Assembly (NCBI GenBank): GCA_031772625.1
Contig: CM062816.1
Location: forward strand, 634,601,269 to 634,665,268
DNA: 64,000 nt
Direction of reading: 5' to 3'
Source: Pinus tabuliformis
Lineage: Eukaryota; Streptophyta; Pinopsida; Pinales; Pinaceae
The notes below the pieces were generated by a model. That model saw only the letters and a list, made by a program, of their open reading frames with translations, was not told where the DNA came from and did not search any database. A program made the translations under genes and the position numbers. Below are positions 54,600-64,000 of this stretch, piece after piece. Every line of letters begins with the position of its first letter. The first letter of the stretch is position 1.

Positions 54600-55000
54600 A
54601 AAACTACTGTGAGAACAAGAATGAAGGTCTCTTCACTTAATAGTTTCTAGATCAAGCAACAACTTGCACAATTAATCATAGACAATGGAAACAAAAAGAA
54701 CTTGCTTTCTCAACAATTGATTGAAAAAATTCAAATTTCTACCACTCATCCCCAACCATATCATATTGGATAGGTCCATGAAAGACCAACACCTACTTTA
54801 TGTTTATAAGGTTTTGTCACATATTCCATTGGATATTTGATTTGGTAATATTGATTGTGATGTTACACTCGTGGATTTTTGTGATGTGATTTTTGTCAAG
54901 CACTACTAGTTTGACAAAAAGGGAAAAAATTGTGGGTATTATAACTTCTACAAAATTTTCAAAAATAATAAGATCTATAATGTCATATATTTTTCCCTTA
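54600..55000 (+). pseudogene. Ty3/gypsy protease-region remnant, heavily decayed
   Basis: Translating the plus strand across frames gives THPQPYHIGWVHERPTPTL near 54740-54800, then DCDVTLVDFCDVIFVKHY near 54855-54910. This matches the order of the 'HP.PYHIGW' and 'CDV.PL.VCDVLLG.PY' blocks that follow the protease active site in plant gypsy elements. Every frame has several stops and shifts. Upstream (54400-54600) a weak gag-like zinc-knuckle trace may exist. No LTRs were found. Confidence 0.5.
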
Positions 55001-55785
55001 TTCCACACTTCTTACAAGATACGTTATTAACCATATCAATATCCATGAGGTCAAAATTCTTTGATATGCTCTGATGCTTATCCCTATCGACATTCATCTA
55101 CTTGCTTTATAGTACTCACACTTTTGCATGGAGATGTCTTTCTGAGCACCGAGTCCAACTCCAATCCTCAACTTACTTCATACCATGCCCTAGTTAGCAT
55201 CTTCTTCATGGTTCACCTCCAACTAAGGATATGAAGGTCATATTTTTTGCATAGGTGCTTCCACAACTAACAATTACCTAAATCTTTAGTAGGAGGACAT
55301 TGCTTCTTCCAATTGCTATGACTAAACATCATGCCCCTACAACTATTCCATCCACTCTCATTTCAACATCCATTCTTCTAGTATCCAATAAGGTTATTCA
55401 TGTCACTGTTCCTACAAACGATGACGTCTTTCACTAGAAAGAGTGTACAATCAATAGAAATTGATGACAATAAATTCTCACCATGATAAAGTTGATCATA
55501 CTTAGGCCCTAGTTCCTATCAAATTTAGTACAAACATACATATTTTCGTGTTTTATTTATTTTGTACTTTATGTCTTGTAGTTTATCTACCTTGTCGTGA
55601 ATATTTCATTGGTGACTCGGTCAAAGATGATCACTCACCTAACTTTGTATCTGATATTTGTAACCCTTCGAGACTTGGTCAAGTATGATCACTCTCCACC
55701 ATTTTTGTACAAATATAACCACATAAAACAATAGTGTACCACATGTATGATTTGATGTTCTCCTTTTGGTATTTGCATTCTTCTT
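55001..55785. other. Non-coding, no confident feature
   Basis: Probably continues the decayed gypsy remnant but without readable motifs. Ends at the TCTTG target site of the copia element. Confidence 0.4.
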
Positions 55786-55790
55786 TCTTG

Positions 55791-56984
55791 TGTTAATTTT
55801 TGCAACTAGGGTCAAATTCCACATTGGACAACTCATATGACCAAGATAATTTCTGCATTAAATCCTCTTTTCGAGAGCACCAAAATCGACCTAAATATCA
55901 CCCTATTTGGTCAAGCAAAAGTTGAGTTTTGAATTATTTTATTCATATATGTATTATGGAATGGGTCGGCCCTAAGCACATGTGAAATTGGTTAGGTCGG
56001 CCTCAACCCCAAGTGGACCCTCAGGAAAGCCTATAAATAGAAGCGACCTCAAGCTCATTTGATCACATTGATCAAGCCATTTTCTATTCTTCTCTTTTGT
56101 CTTGGTTAGCACAATTCTATCGGAAGGAGTTCGCGAAAGGGTTTGAAATCATAAGAGCAAAGCTAGCTCTGATCTTGGGTTTTCTGATTCTTGGATGCTG
56201 GAACATAACTGGGCATTTTAGTCCCTGGATACTGGCACATAGTTGTCAAGACAACGTCTAGAGACCCCTAGACACTGGCATAGAAGCTTAAGGGAGCATC
56301 TAGGGTTTCAGAGGCAACTATGATGGTGTCAATCCTCGAACGCTTGCACAGAGTGGTCCTGAGAGTGTTCAGGTCATCCCGGATGCACACATAGTAACTG
56401 GAAGAGAGTGTCCGAGGGTTTTGGAGCATATCTGGTGAATTTGACCCAACACACACACACACATAGGGTCTTCCTGAGAGCATCTGAGCAGTTACAGATG
56501 CCCTTACACAATGGATGAGAGAGCGTCTAGGGAGTTTTGGACGCACACAATCAGTTTTGTTGAGAGCATCCAGGGTTTTGAGATTAGGTTTGATAGTTGG
56601 CTTTAGTTGGCTTCAATGATATGGTAGATCTGGGTTTCTCTTTGCTATTATATAGATCTGTAGATATGTAGATTTGATTTGTAAATCTCCACTGCAATCA
56701 TATGTATTGGGCTCATTGTACTTTCTGTCGGAAACTTGTTATGACGATCTATTAAAGAAGAAAATTTGAAAGGGTTTCCCCCTTGCGGGGTTTTTCCATG
56801 ATCTTGGACCAATTTATTGTCTCTTATGATTGTGTTGTTGTCTTCTTTGTCATTGCATATATTTTTCTATTTTCAGTTACAATTTATGATTGGTTACATT
56901 GTTATTAATTGGATGCATTGTTAATGAAGAAGTACATTGGGCTAAAATAACTGATACAACATAGAACAATCAGAAAAACTAACA
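55791..56984 (+). repeat. 5' LTR (1,194 bp) of the copia element
   Basis: Starts TGTTAATTTTTGC, ends AAAACTAACA. Contains a clear TATA box and a series of degenerate GAGAGCRTCYAGGG motifs at 56240-56575. Confidence 0.92.
56032..56039 (+). promoter_or_regulatory. TATA box of the copia 5' LTR
   Basis: TATAAATA in the context CCTATAAATAGAAG, also conserved in the 3' LTR at 62015-62022. Transcription would start roughly 30 bp downstream. Confidence 0.75.
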
Positions 56985-56996
56985 TGGTATCAGAGT
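56985..56996 (+). other. Primer-binding site
   Basis: TGGTATCAGAGT directly after the 5' LTR; last base changed from the usual C. Confidence 0.88.
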
Positions 56997-57075
56997 TGAG
57001 GTGAAGGAAAAGCCCAAAGAAGACAAACATTGAAGCCCTCATTTTTAGAAATAAGATTGCCTAGTCAAGGTCAAG

Positions 57076-58125
57076 ATGTCGTCCTCTACCAAGGAGCATG
57101 AAAAGTTGGGTGATACATCAAACTTTGATGCATGGAAAGTCAGATTGGAGATCGTCGCTGAAAATAATGATGTGTTGGAATACATTCAGGGAAGGATGCC
57201 CGAGCCTCAATAAAATGCTTTCGCTTCCCTTAAGAACAGGTACAAGAAAGGTGAGTCCAAAGAAAAGCAAATTATAGCTGATGGTTTACAAGATCATTTA
57301 CTTGCATATGTTGGGAATTTAAGAAATTCTAAAGACATGTATGACAAGATAGCCGGCATGTATGAAATCAACAACTTGAATGAGATAATCACCTTGAAAT
57401 ATCAACTCAAGGAAACCAAGATGAACAAAGGAGAAGTTGTTTAATCCTAAATTATGAGGATATCTCGCCTTAGAGATCAATTGCAGAGTTGGATAAAATG
57501 TGCCTAATAGGGAACTAGTAGTTTTGACTCTTAGATGTCTCCCTCCTATTTGGGAAACCTTCATTACTACAATTAGCAACAACAATGTCCTTTCGTCATT
57601 TGATGAAATTGTTGGGAAACTTACTCAAGAAGAATCGAGGATGATAGCAAGAGGATGGATTCAAAAGCAACGGAAGCTACAAATATCACTCATGACAAAA
57701 GGAATAAGGAAAAAGGAGGTCCATCAAGGAATCATCCTTCTCAAAATACAAAAGGAACGAATGACAGATCATTATCTCATATTGAATGCTTCAATTGCCA
57801 CAAGAAAGATCATTATGCTCGAGACTGTCCTGAGAAGAGAAAGAGGGCATGTTACAACACCAGAAGCAACAACAATAACAAAAGAAGAAAATACAATCAA
57901 AGGAATAACCACGATAGAAGATATGAAAGAAGAAGAAGATACTCCTCAAGCGACTGTGAAAAAGATCATCCTCCTCAAAATAAGTCAAGGGCTCCTAGAT
58001 ATGAAAGTAATGTTGTAAATAAATCTAAATACATTATTATTTATGCCCTTACTAGTTCTTCTCCACTGGATTCGTGGGATAGTTGGTTGATTGATAGTGG
58101 GGCCACTCATAATTTCTTTAGATAA
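57076..58125 (+). pseudogene. Copia gag and protease, decayed
   Basis: ATG at 57076 opens MSSSTKEHEKLGDTSNFDAW, the copia gag start. A TAA at ~57211, another near 57441 and frame changes near 57490 and 57650 break the core (NRELVVLTLRCLPPIWETFI and GKLTQEESRM are visible at 57505-57650). From 57655 a clean frame holds the knuckle CFNCHKKDHYARDC (CX2CX4HX4C, ~57790-57830), an Arg/Asn-rich linker, and the protease active site SWLIDSGATHNF (~58080-58115), cut by TAA at ~58123. Gag forms the particle and the protease matures the polyprotein. Confidence 0.92.
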
Positions 58126-59301
58126 AAGGAAGTCCTCTCTAATCTGGTAGAGAGGGAGACTAAGCTGAAGATCATTCTTGGAGACAACTCCACTCATCTT
58201 GTGAAAGGATATGGGTCCGTCAAATTTCAACTGAATTATGGGGAATCAATTATGTTGCATGATGTTATGTATATACCAGGATTAATGAAGAATATGATAT
58301 CTATATCCACATTGGAATATAAATGGATGAGGGTTGCCTCCATCAAAGGAATTATTTTGACTCGGCATCCTGATTCACTTATGAGAGATGCATTCACATT
58401 AGGATTGAGATTTGAAGCATTCTATAGATTCACTGGAAGACCAATTCTAGCATTGGTTCATAATACCAATCATCTGAGCGAGTTATGGCACCATAGACTG
58501 GCTCATCTACATTATGATGCACTTCCGAAGTTGAAGAAATTGGTCTCAGGTATCCCCAATGTTTAAGCTCATCATGATGGAGTTTGTCTAGGTTGTGCGT
58601 GTGGAAAGAAAACAAGGGGACAAATTCCCTCTAGTAAGAACAAGACAAATGACACCATCCATGTCATTTATTCTGATATATGTGGTCTGATGCCTGTACA
58701 TTCTATTGGTGGTCATCTCTACTACATCACCTTTATTGACGACTTCTCAAGAAAGACATGGATATACTACCTTAAGCACAAGGATGAAGGCTTTTAAATA
58801 TTTAAGGAATTCAACGCCTTGATCGAAAATCAATCAGGAAAGAGAATCAAAATCTTCAGGTTCGACAATGGAGGGGAATACATGTCGAACAGATTCATAG
58901 CATTTTGCAAGAAAGAAGGGATCAATAAGGAAACACGTGTGCGGTATACTCCTAAACAAAATGGTTTAGCTGAAAGGAAGAACATGTATGTAGTAGAAGT
59001 TTCCCGTGCCATGCTCCATGATCAAAAGGTGCCAAAGTTCCTTTAGGAAGAAGCCACATCTACTATTGTATATGTTCAAAACAGGGTGCCTCATCAAGCA
59101 TTAGAAAACAAGATTCCCAAAGAAATATTCACAGGTGTCAATCCTGATATTAGCCATCTTCCTGTATTTGGATGCCCTGTATATTTTCATGTGTCGAAGG
59201 ATAAAAGGAACAAATTGGAAGCTACAGGAAGAAAAGGTATGTTTGTGGGTTATTGTGAAAATTCTAAAGCATATAGAATGTATATTCCTGGTCAGAGTTA
59301 G
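58126..59301 (+). pseudogene. Copia integrase, decayed by stops
   Basis: Continues in the frame of the protease, with only stop-codon damage (TAA at ~58564, TAA ~58795, TAG ~59044, TAG 59299). GAG-pre-integrase/zinc region: ELWHHRLAHLHYDALPKL (~58480-58535) and CLGCACGK (~58590). Catalytic triad: Asp in IYSDICGLMP (~58675), Asp in RFDNGGEYMS (~58865), Glu in QNGLAERKNM (~58970). The C-terminal part ends with VFGCPVYFHV and MFVGYCENSKAYRM. It would insert the cDNA into the genome. Confidence 0.93.
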
Positions 59302-61125
59302 TAGGGACGTAACATTCAATGAAGATGCATCCCTTGGAAAAGCAAGAGATCTTCCTCCGCCTCCTCTTCTCAAGGAAGAGAATGATGACTGGGATATTCT
59401 AGATGGTACTTCTGTGCCTGAGTATGATATTTATGATGATCCCTTGGAGCCTACGGATATGTTAGATCCTCTTCCAAGTGATCCTCCTACTAGGAAGAGA
59501 CCACTTTGGCTCCATGATACTATATAGGATGCTGAAAGAAATGTTCTCGTTCATAGATAATTCAGAAAAAGGAAGCAACCATGCAAGTATCGGGGATATG
59601 TTGCATGAGCACTATGAATGAAGCTGAACCATCCTCATTCAAAGAAGCAGTAAAATAACAAGCTTGGAAGGATGCTATGGCTAAGGAATATGACTGGATT
59701 GTGAAAAATGATGTATGGGATGTTGTGCAAGAATGAATGGGAAGTTTGTTGTGACTTCAAAGTGGTTATTTAAGATCAAACATGGAATTGATGGCAGCAT
59801 CGAGAAATACAAAGCAAGGTTCGTATCTTAAGGATTCTCTATGCAACCATCTGTTCGATAGTTTCCCTTGCTGCCAGTCAAGGATGGACTCTACACCAGA
59901 TGGACGTAAAGACCGCTTTCCTTCATAGCATGTTACAAGAAGAAGTATATGTTGAACAACCATAGGGATTTGAAGTGGAAGATCGAAGAACGCATGTTTG
60001 CAGCTTGAAGAAGGCATTGTATGGTTTGAAGCAAGCTCCTCAAGCTTGGTATGCATGCACTGAAAGTTACTTAATGAAGTTGGGATTCACAAAAAGAAAT
60101 GTCGATACCAACCTCCACTTCAAGGTAGTCCAAGGTATGCCATCGATTTTGGTTTTATATGTTGACTATATACTCTTGAAAAGTAGTGAGCCTCTGATGA
60201 TCGAGTGTAAGAGGGAGTTAGCCTCTGAATTTGAGATGAAAGACCTTGGTCTCATGTACTACTTTCTAGGCCTTGAGATGTGGCAAAGGCCTGGTGAGAT
60301 TTTCCTTTCACAAGGCAAATACATTGCAAAGCTGCTGGAAATATTTGGGATGATTTAATGCAAATCCATGGCTACACCGATGGAAATGAACTTCAACAAA
60401 TTATGTGGGGAAGCTGCAGGATCCGATTTGGAAAATTCATATGAGTATGGACAATTGATTGGGGCTCTGTTGTTCCTTATGAACACCCATCCAGATATTT
60501 TCTATGTAGTAAAAACATTGAGTCAATTCATGACTGAGCCCCTCCATGCACATTGGATAGCTGCCAAACACGTTTTGAGATATTTTCATGGGTCGATCAC
60601 ACTTGGCTTGAGATATTCTACGGAGATGTTCAACTTCATGGATACACTGATGCTGACTGGGTAGGAAATTTCATCGACAAAAAGAATACAACAGGGTGTT
60701 GTTTTAGCCTTGGATCTGCCATGATATCCTGGATGAGAAGGAAAAAAAATTATGTTGTATTGAGCATTGCCGAAGCAGAATACATTGCCGCTAGAATGGC
60801 TAGTTCTGAAGCAGTTTGGTTGAGAAAGCTCTTTGGAGAGCTCTTTGAGCAGGTCCTTGACACTACCGTGATATATTATGACAACACGAGTGGGATCAGT
60901 TTGGTAGAGAATCCCGTGTTTCGTGACAAGTCCAAGCACATTAAGGTTCCATACCACTTTATTCGAGAGATGGTGCAGATAGGAGCTGTCAGGCTCCATC
61001 ACATATCGACAGATGAAAAGATTGCATATATTATTACCAAGGCATTACCAGAAGGAAATTTCTTGGTCTTCAGAGAGCAGCTTGGACTGATGGATGTGGC
61101 CCCTCTGGATAAGTGGCAACGCTGA
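59302..61125 (+). pseudogene. Copia RT and RNase H, decayed
   Basis: After a linker (59330-59525) RT motifs appear in changing frames: AWKDAMAKEYDWIVKNDVWD (~59665), QMDVKTAFLHSMLQEEVYVE (~59895), LKKALYGLKQAPQAWY (~60005), then LVLYVDYILL (~60150), where the catalytic YVDD reads YVDY. A segment of RT is missing near 59830. KDLGLMYYFLGLEMW and RYFHGSITLGLRY follow. RNase H (from ~60640) keeps TDADWVGNFIDKKNTTGCCF, AEAEYIAA, YYDNTSGISLVENPVFRDKS and ends PLDKWQR at 61125. The last 190 codons are open. Confidence 0.93.
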
Positions 61126-61772
61126 TGGAGGACACTGAGTCAACTCTTCCTACCCTGTTTGAGCTCCTAGAGTGAGGAATTGAGATAGAGGGTTCCTGGG
61201 GTTGAGGGATCTCTGAAAAATAGGGTACTCCGCTATCTGTTACCCATATGGTTGAAGATGCTTCTCCCCTATATTGATAGGGTTGGAGAATGCTTCTCCC
61301 TTGTTTGGTCTTTGCAAAGTATACCCATGTTGGCATCATACCCGCAAGTAGGGCTTGTTGGGAATAACACTCCTCGTATGGCCAACGAGTTGAGAGTGTA
61401 CTTGCGGTGTACAACCCAAGTCAATTATGATGCAGGTGTTCTACCACATGACTTTTGAGAGTCATTAATGGGAATATCAGTAGGTAATATGATTGGGTTG
61501 AGATGGTGCTCTCGTTTTGAGATTTCGGGTCGAGGATGAACTCCTCGATGAGACTCCATGGTTAAAGATGTGCTCCCTTGTATGATGAGTTATCCTATTA
61601 CTCGGTATGGGTGGAAGTTATTGCTCCCCGATTCTTATTATTTTCGATCCGAGAAGTTTTCAGTAGATAGAGTTGAGAAAATATAGTCAAATCACGACGA
61701 CAACATGACATGATGATATGAAGATCAACTGACAGATATTGGCAGGTGGAATTCTTCCATGTTGAGAGGGAG
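61126..61772 (+). other. Copia post-pol tail with repeated motif and polypurine tract
   Basis: No ORF. A degenerate 'ggttgaagatgcttctccc' motif recurs at about 61251, 61284, 61496, 61530, 61558 and 61608. Ends with the purine tract TTGAGAGGGAG (61762-61772). Confidence 0.6.
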
Positions 61773-62962
61773 TGTTAATTTTTTCAACTAGGATCAAATT
61801 CCACATTGGACAGCTCAGATGACCGAGATAATTTTTGCATTATATTCTTCTTTTCGAGAGGACCAAAATCGACTTAAAAATCACCCTATTCGGTCAAGAA
61901 GAAGTTGATTTTTGAATTATTTTATTCATACATGTATTATGGAATGGGTTAGCCCTAAGCACATGTGAAATTGGTTAGGTTGGCCTCAACCCCAAGTGGA
62001 CCCTCAGGAAATCCTATAAATAGAAGTGACCTCAAGCTCATTTGATCACATTGATCAAGCCATCTTCTATTCTTCTCTTTTGTCTTGGTTCGTACAGGTC
62101 TATCAGAATGAGTTCGTGTAAGGGTTTGAAATCAAAGGAGTGAATCTTGTTCTGATCTAGGGTTTTCTGATTCCTAGACACTGGCACAAATATGGGCATT
62201 TTAGTCCCTAGAAGTTGGCACAGAGTGGTCAAGATAGTGTCCAGAGACCCCTAGATGTTGGCACATAAGCATAAGCGAGCATATAGGGTTTTAGAGGCAG
62301 ATCTGAAGGTGTCAGTCTTAAGACTCTCTCACATAGTGGTCCCGAGAGCGTCCAAGTTGTCCTGGATGCATGCATAGTAACTGGAAGAGAGATTTTTATG
62401 GTTTTGGAGTAAATTTGGTGAGTTTGACCCTAGACGCACGCACAAGGTCTTCCTAAGAGCATCCGAGTAGTTACAGATGCCCTCACACAGTGGTTGAGAG
62501 AGCGTCTAGGGAGTTTTGGATGCACGCAATTAATTTTATTGAGAATGTCCAGGGTTTTGACAATGGGTTTGACAGCTGGCTTCAATTGGTTTTAGTAATC
62601 TGGTAGATCTGGGTTTCTCTCTGCGATTATATAGATTTATAGATTTGTCGATCTAATTTGTAAATCTCCGCTGCAATCATATGTATTGGGCTCATTGTAC
62701 TCTCTACTGAAATGTTTTTATGACGATCTATTAAAGAAGAAGATTTGAAAGGGTTTCCCCTTGTGGGGCTTTTCCTTGGTATTAGACCAATCTATTGTCT
62801 CATATGGTTGTGTTGTTGTCTTATTTGTCATTGCATATATTGTTCTATCTTCAGTTATAGTTTATGATTGGTTACATTGTTATTAATTGGATGCGTTGTT
62901 AATGAATAAGTAAATTGGGCTAAAATAACTTATACAACATATAACAATCAGAAAAATTAACA
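61773..62962 (+). repeat. 3' LTR (1,190 bp) of the copia element
   Basis: Starts TGTTAATTTTTTC and ends AAAATTAACA. TATA box at 62015-62022. Confidence 0.92.
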
Positions 62963-62967
62963 TATTG

Positions 62968-64000
62968 TGTGAATACATGTAATGTAGGCTACTTCTACAC
63001 ATATGAATTAGCAATAGAGGAACAATAGAGGAAAATGTAGAAGGAAAATCCAAATTGACAAACCTTTCCATCTTTTGAAGTTTGTGAGTGATGTAGTATC
63101 TATTATAGATGGCTTTGTGATCTTGCACATAAGGTCTACCAAGGAGGTTGCATGTGATCTACGCTATCCATATTATGGCTTTAAACCTTCCACAACTATA
63201 AGTTGTAAGACCTCAACACTTCTTGTGAACACTATTGTGTACTTGTCTTCTTTAACATAGGATTAGTTGGGAACTAATGTTTCCCACCTTCCAGTGCTGC
63301 TAATGGTCAATTCCTAAACTTCTATTTGTTAAACTACTCACAATTTTATAATATAGGAAACAACTAGGTAGTTGGCAACAACTGGAAGCATGTTAAGATG
63401 AGCTTGTGTTAACATTGTTGAACACATACCTACACATTGTCTCTCAAAATATCAAGTTGTTGCAATTGTAGATGACCATGGACTCATTTTCCCCATTACT
63501 CCACTTGCAACATTTGCTTCTCATGTTCCTATCTTTTTTTCACAAAGATATCTACTTCTTTTGCTACGAAATTAGTTCAAAATCACAATGATTCTCTTCC
63601 TACTCCACTTTTAATGATTTTTTATGGGTTTCTATAATTGGTTCTTTCCTTTGCCACATTTGTTCAAAATGTCGTTTACTAGTTTCTTAATGTTGCAAAT
63701 CCAAATTCCCAAATGTAATCTCTCACGTATCAACAAGTATGTGTTACTGAATTAATAAAACTCTACTACAATTGGTACTGAGTTCTTCATGATCCTAAGT
63801 ATAACATTTTATCAAATGCATCCAAGCTTCAAATATGATGACTTGTTTGAGCATATCATAGCTTTGATACCCAAATAAAATGGACCCACTCTCAATCTTG
63901 CTCTCGTATGAGTTCCTTTCCATAAATTACAACTCATAATAATGATAATGATGCCCTCACTATGGTGAGAAGGGACTTAATATATCCCATAAGGGAGTAT
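62968..64000. other. Non-coding to the window end, no feature recognised
   Basis: AT-rich; short open stretches only. Continues the flank into which the copia element inserted; no clear relation to 55000-55785 beyond general composition. Confidence 0.45.

Larger units (their letters stand above)
55791..62962 (+). mobile_element. Ty1/copia element with full structure, 7,172 bp, inactive
   Basis: 5' LTR 55791-56984, primer-binding site 56985, gag-protease-integrase-RT-RNase H (57076-61125), ~650 bp tail, purine tract TTGAGAGGGAG (61762-61772), 3' LTR 61773-62962. Flanks are TCTTG (55786-55790) and TATTG (62963-62967), a 5-bp TSD with one mismatch. The order integrase before RT defines copia. 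LTRs differ at about a tenth of positions in the first 145 bp, so the insertion is old. Stops, frameshifts and a lost RT catalytic residue make it inactive. Confidence 0.94.

Noticed and set aside
57319-57585. Minus-strand frames opposite copia gag
   Set aside because: Shadows of the plus-strand gag frame.

Overview
This is nuclear DNA of a seed plant, most likely a gymnosperm with a large genome (inference from the mix of old Ty1/copia and Ty3/gypsy elements, an L1-type LINE, nested insertions, AT-rich intergenic DNA and a sparsely placed intron-bearing gene). I see no rRNA, tRNA, CRISPR, operon or other prokaryotic feature. Almost everything identifiable is a transposable element, usually decayed, and several have exact target-site duplications (TSDs) that fix their borders.

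Layout. 1-199: end of a copia-type LTR. 1097-10141 (+): LTR retrotransposon, TSD ACAAG, with no gag-pol but long decayed ORFs I cannot assign; a complete hAT transposon (5136-8790, 8-bp TSD) with a dead transposase sits inside it. 10142-12284: AT-rich repeat with a 548-bp tandem duplication. 12285-14225 (-): truncated chromovirus (Ty3/gypsy). 15739-16214 (+): the best host-gene candidate, two terminal exons of a thioredoxin-fold, MRL7-like protein. 18603-24050 (-): gag-only copia element (TSD CGAAA) whose upstream LTR is split by a 1,289-bp solo LTR (TSD AAACT). 25057-26150 (-): copia RT/RNase H remnant. 26945-31198 (+): second gag-only copia element (TSD GCTTG). 31998-34137 (-): ORF1-only L1-type LINE with poly(A) and an 11-bp TSD. 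38501-39073: decayed ORF of unknown origin. 39.2-42.4 kb: AT-rich, then ACA-rich repetitive DNA. 44583-44803 (-): pseudogene fragment of glucosamine-6-phosphate N-acetyltransferase. 45283-52185 (-): chromovirus (TSD ATTTG) inserted in a 40-bp minisatellite. 53187-54240: tandem repeats. 54600-55000: gypsy protease remnant. 55791-62962 (+): full-structure but dead Ty1/copia element.

Most notable: the LINE ORF1 at 33571-32141 begins with a ubiquitin-like domain that aligns over exactly 76 codon positions (one base missing) and ends in LRGG, followed by a DUF4283-like region and a zinc knuckle. ORF2 is absent although both element ends are intact. Next in interest are the pol-less LTR element with unassigned ORFs, the pair of gag-only copia elements, and the MRL7-like exons with a tandemly duplicated splice acceptor.

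All homology calls come from reading translations and motifs by eye. No database search was run, so identities and family names are estimates.
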